Origin: QQUD01 sp039029915
Lineage (GTDB): Bacteria > Chloroflexota > Anaerolineae > Promineifilales > Promineifilaceae
Reading direction: 5' to 3'
Assembly (NCBI GenBank): GCA_039029915.1
Contig: JBCCFD010000012.1
Location: forward strand, 1 to 40,061
DNA length: 40,061 nucleotides
The position numbers and the translations under genes were made by a program. Positions 34,994 to 40,061 of this stretch are shown here, piece after piece (position 1 is the stretch's first letter; each line of letters opens with the position of its first letter). A model generated the notes under the pieces. The model was not told where the DNA came from and searched no databases. It was given only the letters and a program-made list of their open reading frames with translations.

Positions 34994-37495
34994 GTGAATT
35001 CAAAAAACTGGGAACGCTTTACCCAACGTGCTAGACGGGTTTTAAGCTTAGCTCAAGAAGAAGCTGAACGCTTAAACCACAACTATATTGGCAGTGAACA
35101 TGTTTTAATTGGCCTCCTTCGTGAAGAGGGTGGCGTTGCTGGACGTGTACTTCGCGAATTGGGTTTAGATGCCGCTCGTGTACAAGCGATGGTTGAGCGA
35201 CTCTCTGGTGGCCCAGGCACGCGTACGCCTTTTACCAAAATCGAGCTTTCTCCAAGCACTAAGCGTGTCTTGGAACTCGCTGTTGAAGAAGCGCGTCGAA
35301 TGGGTCAGCATTACATTAGTACCGAGCACCTTTTACTAGGGTTAGCACGGCAAAATGAAGGCTTAGCCATTGATGTCCTACGCAAATTTGGCATCAGTGC
35401 GGACCAAATTCGCCGTCAAACTCGTCGGATGCTCAAGGAAAATCCAGTCACAACGACTGAAAGCAGTTCATCTACTCGACGTCAATCTAACAAGAAAGAA
35501 AAGAGTAAAACACCAATGGTTGATCAGTTGGCTACTGATTTAACAGCCCTAGCTGAAGAAACCAAACTTGATCCAGTCATTGGACGGCAAACTGAGATAG
35601 AGCGGGTCATTCAAATTTTGGCTCGTCGCACAAAAAATAATCCAGCCTTAATTGGACAGCCAGGAGTTGGTAAAACAGCCATCATCGAAGGGCTCGCGCA
35701 ACGGATTATCGAAGGCCGTGTCCCTGAAATTCTCCACAACAAAAGAGTGTTACAGCTGGATGTTGGTAGCTTAGTTGCCGGCACGATGTATCGCGGACAG
35801 TTCGAAGAACGACTCAAGCGCGTTATTGAAGAGCTGAAATCTAGCGATGCAATACTCTTCATCGATGAAGTACATATGCTTGTTGGCGCTGGCTCGGCTG
35901 GTAGCTCGGTTGACGCAGCAAACATTCTTAAACCGGCCTTAGCTCGCGGTGAACTCCAAACCATTGGGGCCACGACTCTTGAAGAGTACCGTAAATATAT
36001 CGAGAGCGATGCTGCTTTAGAACGACGTTTCCAACCCATTCACGTTGATGAACCTTCTCCAGAAGAAGCGATTCAAATCTTGAAAGGGATTAAAGGGGCT
36101 TACGAACAGCACCACAATCTTTTCATCACCGATGAAGCCATTGAAGCGGCCGTTAATCTATCGACCCGCTATGTGACAGACCGATTCCTACCCGATAAAG
36201 CAATCGACTTAATTGATGAAAGCTCCTCACGGGTTCGCATGTATCGCGCCCCTCAACCGGCGGATATGCGTGAAGCGTATGATAAGCTTCGCGACATTCG
36301 CGAAGAGCGTGATAAATCACTTGAAAGCGGTGATTACAGCCAAGCAGATCAGCTTCGCGAGCAAGAAGAAGAGGTGCAACGTCAACTTGATCAGCTGCGT
36401 GCCGGTGATTCTGAAGGTGAGCCAAGCATCAGCGTAACCGTTGAAGATATTGCAGAAGTCCTCTCCATGTGGACAGGCATTCCAATTTACCAATTTACTC
36501 AAGAAGAGTCTGAGCGTCTGTTGCAAATGGAAGGTGAGTTGCGTAAAAGCATTGTTGGACAAGAGGAAGCGATTGAAGCGATTTCAAAAGCGGTCCGGCG
36601 CGCCCGGGCTGGCCTCAAAGACCCACGTCGCCCCATTGGCTCATTCATTTTCCTTGGTCCAACCGGCGTTGGTAAAACTGAATTAACCAAATCATTGGCA
36701 AAATTCATGTTTGGCAGTGAAGAGTCGCTGGTTCAGCTTGATATGTCTGAGTTCATGGACCGACACAACGTGGCTCGTTTAGTTGGCTCTCCTCCAGGGT
36801 ATGTGGGGTATGAAGATGCAGGACAATTAACTGAAGCGGTTCGTAGACGGCCGTATTCAATCGTTGTCTTCGATGAAATCGAAAAAGCACATCCTGAAAC
36901 CTTCAACATCTTGCTGCAAATTATGGAAGAAGGCCATCTCTCAGATGCAAAAGGGCAGAAAGTTAACTTCCAAAACGCAATGATCATCCTCACTTCAAAT
37001 GTGGGGGCCGACACGATTCGCCGCGGGCCAAATTTAGGCTTCGCCTTCCAACGGGATGAATCAGTATCACAGGCTGAAGAGTATGCCGAAATGCGCAAGA
37101 AGCTTATGGATGAACTAAAACGACAGTTCCGTCCAGAGTTTATCAACCGGGTTGACAGCATTATTGTTTTCAAGCAGCTTTCTAAAGCTGATATTCGTCA
37201 AATTGTCGACATCATTCTTGAGGAAGTTAACGAACGGCTTGCCGACCATGAATTCACTATCTCCGCAACGGAAGCGGCGAAGGATTGGCTTGGCGAAAAC
37301 GGATACGATGCTGAATTCGGGGCACGGCCGTTACGACGTCTGATTCAAACAGAAGTTGAGGATCGGCTCTCAGACTCTGTGTTAGCAGGACAGTTTGAAG
37401 CTGGTCAAACCGTGATCATTGATCTAAATGAAGATGGTGAAATTAGCTTACGCAGCGAAGATTCTGTTTCAGAAGAAGCATTGCCAGCCGGTTAA
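34994..37495 (+). CDS. clpC: ATP-dependent Clp protease ATP-binding subunit ClpC
   Basis: 833 residues starting at a GTG with GAGGTG seven bases upstream. The order is: two N-terminal Clp repeats (about 3-145), AAA+ domain 1 with G-Q-P-G-V-G-K-T at 221-228 and L-F-I-D-E-V-H, a UVR/M-type coiled segment around 420-455 that marks ClpC rather than ClpA, then AAA+ domain 2 with G-P-T-G-V-G-K-T at 555-562 and the C-terminal D2-small domain. It unfolds substrates for ClpP. The linker Q-S-N-K-K-E-K-S-K-T before domain 1 is typical. No mcsA, mcsB or ctsR genes lie beside it. Confidence 0.95.
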   Translation: MNSKNWERFTQRARRVLSLAQEEAERLNHNYIGSEHVLIGLLREEGGVAGRVLRELGLDAARVQAMVERLSGGPGTRTPFTKIELSPSTKRVLELAVEEARRMGQHYISTEHLLLGLARQNEGLAIDVLRKFGISADQIRRQTRRMLKENPVTTTESSSSTRRQSNKKEKSKTPMVDQLATDLTALAEETKLDPVIGRQTEIERVIQILARRTKNNPALIGQPGVGKTAIIEGLAQRIIEGRVPEILHNKRVLQLDVGSLVAGTMYRGQFEERLKRVIEELKSSDAILFIDEVHMLVGAGSAGSSVDAANILKPALARGELQTIGATTLEEYRKYIESDAALERRFQPIHVDEPSPEEAIQILKGIKGAYEQHHNLFITDEAIEAAVNLSTRYVTDRFLPDKAIDLIDESSSRVRMYRAPQPADMREAYDKLRDIREERDKSLESGDYSQADQLREQEEEVQRQLDQLRAGDSEGEPSISVTVEDIAEVLSMWTGIPIYQFTQEESERLLQMEGELRKSIVGQEEAIEAISKAVRRARAGLKDPRRPIGSFIFLGPTGVGKTELTKSLAKFMFGSEESLVQLDMSEFMDRHNVARLVGSPPGYVGYEDAGQLTEAVRRRPYSIVVFDEIEKAHPETFNILLQIMEEGHLSDAKGQKVNFQNAMIILTSNVGADTIRRGPNLGFAFQRDESVSQAEEYAEMRKKLMDELKRQFRPEFINRVDSIIVFKQLSKADIRQIVDIILEEVNERLADHEFTISATEAAKDWLGENGYDAEFGARPLRRLIQTEVEDRLSDSVLAGQFEAGQTVIIDLNEDGEISLRSEDSVSEEALPAG

Positions 37496-37522
37496 TCACA
37501 AAATTACAAATTAATTGAACGT

Positions 37523-37553
37523 AAAAAAGCTCACTTTCCAGTGAGCTTTTTTT
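37523..37553. terminator. Bidirectional rho-independent terminator
   Basis: AAAAAAGCTCACT (37523-37535) and AGTGAGCTTTTTT (37540-37552) pair perfectly around TTCC. The A-run on one side and the T-run on the other serve both convergent genes, ClpC and the LysM lipoprotein. Confidence 0.95.
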
Positions 37554-37598
37554 ATTTATCTAATTGTTTAATCGCAAACTACACGACTAAATACTCAA

Positions 37599-38000
37599 TT
37601 ACCGACCTGTACTTAAATCCAAATCACAAGGTGGGATATAAATTGCGTCACCAACCTTGATAAGATCAAAATCGTAGTGTCTGTTCGAATCCGCAATTGC
37701 CTTAACTGTCACATTATATTTTGATGCCAACTCGCCAAGCGTATCACCTGATTCTACAACGTGAATCAAACGTGGTGTAACCGGCTCAATATGCCCAGGG
37801 TGTTCACGCACAGGAAGGGGCATAGCTGTAGGAATTGGTGTGGCAGTCGGAACAGGTGTATTTTCGATTCGAGGCACTTCAGGTTGTTCGGCTACTGCGC
37901 CTCCTCCATTATCAGGGTTGGAAGTCGATGCACCGTTCCCATTATTTTGGCAAGCGGCAAGTAACAATACAATAATTGCTAACCAAATAAATTTCCGCAT
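37599..38000 (-). CDS. LysM-domain lipoprotein
   Basis: 133 residues from the ATG at 38000, chosen because GGAGG lies just upstream; an earlier in-frame ATG at 38015 has none. The N-terminus M-R-K-F-I-W and hydrophobic core end in L-L-L-A-A-C, a lipobox with Cys17 as the lipidated residue. A Pro/Thr-rich linker leads to one LysM domain (about 80-125) with V-V-E-S-G-D-T-L-G-E-L-A-S-K-Y and the closing I-K-V-G-D-A-I-Y-I-P. LysM domains bind N-acetylglucosamine polymers such as peptidoglycan. It probably sits on the outer face of the cytoplasmic membrane. No enzymatic domain is attached. Confidence 0.88.
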   Translation of the reverse strand: MRKFIWLAIIVLLLAACQNNGNGASTSNPDNGGGAVAEQPEVPRIENTPVPTATPIPTAMPLPVREHPGHIEPVTPRLIHVVESGDTLGELASKYNVTVKAIADSNRHYDFDLIKVGDAIYIPPCDLDLSTGR

Positions 38001-38354
38001 AAAGCCTCCGCACAATAAATAAATACTAAATAGACATAAACATTATAACAGAAGATAAATTTTTTTGAAGCCCCCCATTTTACCCCCAAGCTACTGCTTA
38101 GATAATTGGAAAAAGCCCTTTGCAAAAGCAAATTCTAAAAGATTTTTGCTCCCATCATACCGAACAGGAAATTAGTCCTAGATAATTATTTTCTTAAGAT
38201 AACTCATTGACAATGCCTATAGGAATAAAACATAATTTTTAGAATCCTAATAAGTTATCCTGTGTGGAATTGTATTGGTAGGTCTCAACTGATAGGAAGG
38301 ATGACCTAAAATTAAGGAATAATAAGCTAAAAATTGATTGTACCGTTATTAAAG

Positions 38355-38372
38355 TAGGACATAAGTCCTAAA
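38355..38372. repeat. TAGGAC palindrome sharing a 13-mer with the 7223 element
   Basis: TAGGAC (38355-38360) and GTCCTA (38365-38370) flank ATAA. Read on the minus strand, 38360-38372 is TTTAGGACTTATG, identical to 7223-7235. I take it as a further remnant of the same short mobile element. Confidence 0.4.
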
Positions 38373-38430
38373 CTTATAGGATGACGTGAAGAAGCCGCGA
38401 AATCCCCCCAATTCGAGCAGTTTCCGAATT

Positions 38431-38442
38431 TATAATAAAAAT
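38431..38442 (+). promoter_or_regulatory. Consensus -10 element adjacent to the kinase start
   Basis: TATAAT at 38431-38436 is only six bases from the ATG at 38443, and no Shine-Dalgarno sequence is visible. If used, transcription would start at or near the ATG, giving a leaderless mRNA. No good -35 element is visible. Confidence 0.4.
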
Positions 38443-40061
38443 ATGATACCCAACAAAATCGGTCGATACCGCATCCAAGGAGAACTTGGCCGAGGGGGAA
38501 TGTCTACAGTTTATCTTGCTCACGATCCTCATTTTGAGCGAGATGTAGCTATTAAACTATTACCTCTTGAGTTACTACACCAGCCCACATTTCGTCGTCG
38601 CTTTGAGCGAGAGGCGAAAGTCGTTGCCGCATTAGATCATCCAGCGATCGTACCAGTTTATGATTTTGGTGAAGAGGATGGCCAACCATTCTTGGTCATG
38701 CGATTTATGATGGGTGGCTCTTTAATGGATCGCCTGAAAGAAGGACCGCTAACCATTAAAGAGGCGTCAGCAATTATCAATCAATTGGCACCTGCCCTTG
38801 ATGAAGTTCATGCTCATGGAATTGTTCATAGGGACTTAAAGCCAAGCAATATCTTGTTTGATAATCGAAATGATCCTTATATTTCTGATTTTGGCACAGC
38901 CAAGATTCACAAAGCCCACACAAAATTAACTGAAACGGGCGGGGCCGTTGGGACGCCAGCTTATATGAGCCCAGAGCAGATTCAGGGGGATTCTGAATTA
39001 GACGGCCGCAGTGATATTTATTCGCTCGGTGTCATTTTGTTTGAAATGTTAACGGGGAAACACCCTTACCAAACTAACACGCCTATTGCTGTAGCCGTCA
39101 AGCATATTTTTGAACCCGTACCTCATATTTTGGATATGGTACCCAGTCTACCCATTGAAATTCAAGAGGTCATTGGGCATGCAATGGCTAAGGAAAAGCG
39201 GGAGCGTTTTGTAACGGCCGTTGCCTTTGCAAATGCCCTATCAAAAATTGCCAACACGATCGAAACCCACACCATCACCCCACTTCGTGATGAACTTAGA
39301 CGAAAATGTGAGCGGCATGCGCTTATCATTCATACAACCAACTACAAAGATCCAATTCTTAATCAGTTGGTAAAACATCAAATTGATGTTGATTATTTTG
39401 CAGAACTCCTACGTCAGCCCAAAATTGGTGGCTTTGACGATGTTAAAGTATTGCTTAATCAACCAACGGACGTGATTCGGCGACATATTTCACGATTTTA
39501 TGCTGATAAACAGCCAGATGATTTCTTGTTGCTTTATTACATTGGGCATGCGGCAATCGGCGTGCGCAGTCGACTTTATTTAACGGCCGTTAATTCCGAA
39601 CACAACCTCTTGAGGGGCACAACCATCCCTTCAGGCTTTATTGCAGATGAAATGGACAGTTCCGAATCGAGTCATCAGATTGTGATTATGGATACCCATT
39701 TCAGCCATGCGCTAACAAGCGATAAGGCCAACGTAATTGGGCAAACGGTTAATGCAGGCGCCAACTTTACCCGCAATAATCCAAACCGAATCATTATTAC
39801 CGCTACAGATAGCACCCAATATTTATGGGCAGAAGGTAAAGTCGAAGGTCAAGCAAGACCCTCTCAATTTACAAAACATTTAATTGAAGGGCTGGAAAGT
39901 GGGCAGGCTGATATTGGTAATGATGGAACGATCTCTATTAATGAGGTGTTTGCCTTTGTCTACGATCGGGTGATTCGCAACTCGGTTGATCAACAGATCC
40001 AAATTCCACGCAAATGGTCCCCATTTGGGCCGCAAGAAGAAGAGAGCGTGGTGCTAGCACA
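38443..40061 (+). CDS. Ser/Thr protein kinase fused to a caspase-like (C14) domain lacking the catalytic cysteine (3' truncated by window)
   Basis: 539 residues are visible and no stop occurs before the window end. Residues 1-272 are a complete Hanks-type kinase: G-x-G-G loop at 16-19, Lys38 in V-A-I-K, H-R-D-L-K-P with Asp131, D-F-G at 149-151, and S-P-E in the activation segment. From about 288 a peptidase C14 fold follows: A-L-I-I-H-T-T-N-Y-K, then L-L-Y-Y-I-G-H-A with the catalytic-type His369. At the place of the D-C-C-H-S-G loop it reads M-D-T-H-F-S-H (416-422), so the cysteine is gone. The kinase looks active; the caspase part is probably a binding or sensing pseudoenzyme. The protein probably continues past the visible region with further domains. 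Confidence 0.88.
   Translation, partial: MIPNKIGRYRIQGELGRGGMSTVYLAHDPHFERDVAIKLLPLELLHQPTFRRRFEREAKVVAALDHPAIVPVYDFGEEDGQPFLVMRFMMGGSLMDRLKEGPLTIKEASAIINQLAPALDEVHAHGIVHRDLKPSNILFDNRNDPYISDFGTAKIHKAHTKLTETGGAVGTPAYMSPEQIQGDSELDGRSDIYSLGVILFEMLTGKHPYQTNTPIAVAVKHIFEPVPHILDMVPSLPIEIQEVIGHAMAKEKRERFVTAVAFANALSKIANTIETHTITPLRDELRRKCERHALIIHTTNYKDPILNQLVKHQIDVDYFAELLRQPKIGGFDDVKVLLNQPTDVIRRHISRFYADKQPDDFLLLYYIGHAAIGVRSRLYLTAVNSEHNLLRGTTIPSGFIADEMDSSESSHQIVIMDTHFSHALTSDKANVIGQTVNAGANFTRNNPNRIIITATDSTQYLWAEGKVEGQARPSQFTKHLIEGLESGQADIGNDGTISINEVFAFVYDRVIRNSVDQQIQIPRKWSPFGPQEEESVVLA

Larger units (their letters stand above)
38001..38442. other. 442-bp AT-rich intergenic region before the kinase
   Basis: Divergent spacer between the LysM lipoprotein and the kinase. 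It contains C-runs (CCCCCC near 38072), a TAGGAC/GTCCTA palindrome at 38355-38370, and a TATAAT at 38431-38436 directly in front of the kinase start. Fragments such as GTCCTA recur, suggesting decayed mobile-element ends. I see no gene. Confidence 0.55.

Noticed and set aside
1..40061. CRISPR array, tRNA or rRNA genes, prophage
   Set aside because: No regularly spaced repeats, no cloverleaf or rRNA sequences and no phage structural genes were seen on either strand.

Overview
This window looks like a chromosomal segment of a Chloroflexota bacterium, most likely Anaerolineae or a close relative. The assignment is an inference from gene types: DUF4012 and DUF2723 surface-polysaccharide proteins, large GT-C glycosyltransferases with repeated C-terminal beta modules, a Pro/Thr-rich SH3 protein, and a Hanks kinase fused to a caspase-like domain. 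Base composition is moderate. The palindrome ACGGCCGT recurs about 50 times by hand count, in genes and between them, where less than one copy is expected by chance. This resembles a highly iterated palindrome.

Layout. (1) 1-9108, plus strand: cell-surface genes. These are the end of an LPG-synthase-like membrane protein, a family 2 glycosyltransferase, a DUF2723 GT-C protein, a DUF4012 protein, an SH3 surface protein, an MFS transporter and a large polytopic membrane protein. (2) 9411-25413, plus strand: a quaternary-amine and one-carbon catabolic cluster. It holds a GntR/FCD regulator, a non-pyrrolysine MttB-family methyltransferase, a free-standing GcvT-like protein coupled to a sarcosine-oxidase-like flavoprotein, a fused dimethylglycine/sarcosine dehydrogenase, ETF beta and alpha, a [2Fe-2S] ASKHA reductive activator, a corrinoid protein, a methyl-THF:corrinoid methyltransferase and formate-THF ligase. 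(3) 25833-33483, minus strand: three tightly packed GT-C glycosyltransferase-like genes. (4) 33746-37495, plus strand: ribosomal protein S1 and ClpC. (5) 37599-38000, minus strand: a LysM lipoprotein. (6) 38443 to the window end: a Ser/Thr kinase with a degenerate caspase-like domain, cut by the edge.

How the catabolic cluster probably works (inference from families): the MttB-like enzyme moves one methyl from a betaine, most simply glycine betaine, to the corrinoid protein. The pterin methyltransferase passes it to THF, and the ASKHA protein re-reduces cobalamin that has been oxidised by accident. The dimethylglycine left over would be demethylated by the two flavoprotein systems. Their electrons would go to ETF, or to O2 in the oxidase-like one, and their methyls to methylene-THF. 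Formate-THF ligase could release formate and make ATP. MTHFR, FolD and ETF:quinone oxidoreductase are not in the window.

The most unusual trait of the cluster is that five of its enzymes carry strongly basic low-complexity tails, while the corrinoid shuttle protein has a very acidic N-terminus. This suggests an electrostatically assembled complex. Other points of interest are the iterated palindrome, a nested inverted-repeat region upstream of the pterin methyltransferase, a 30-bp perfect palindrome, and the kinase with a pseudo-caspase domain.
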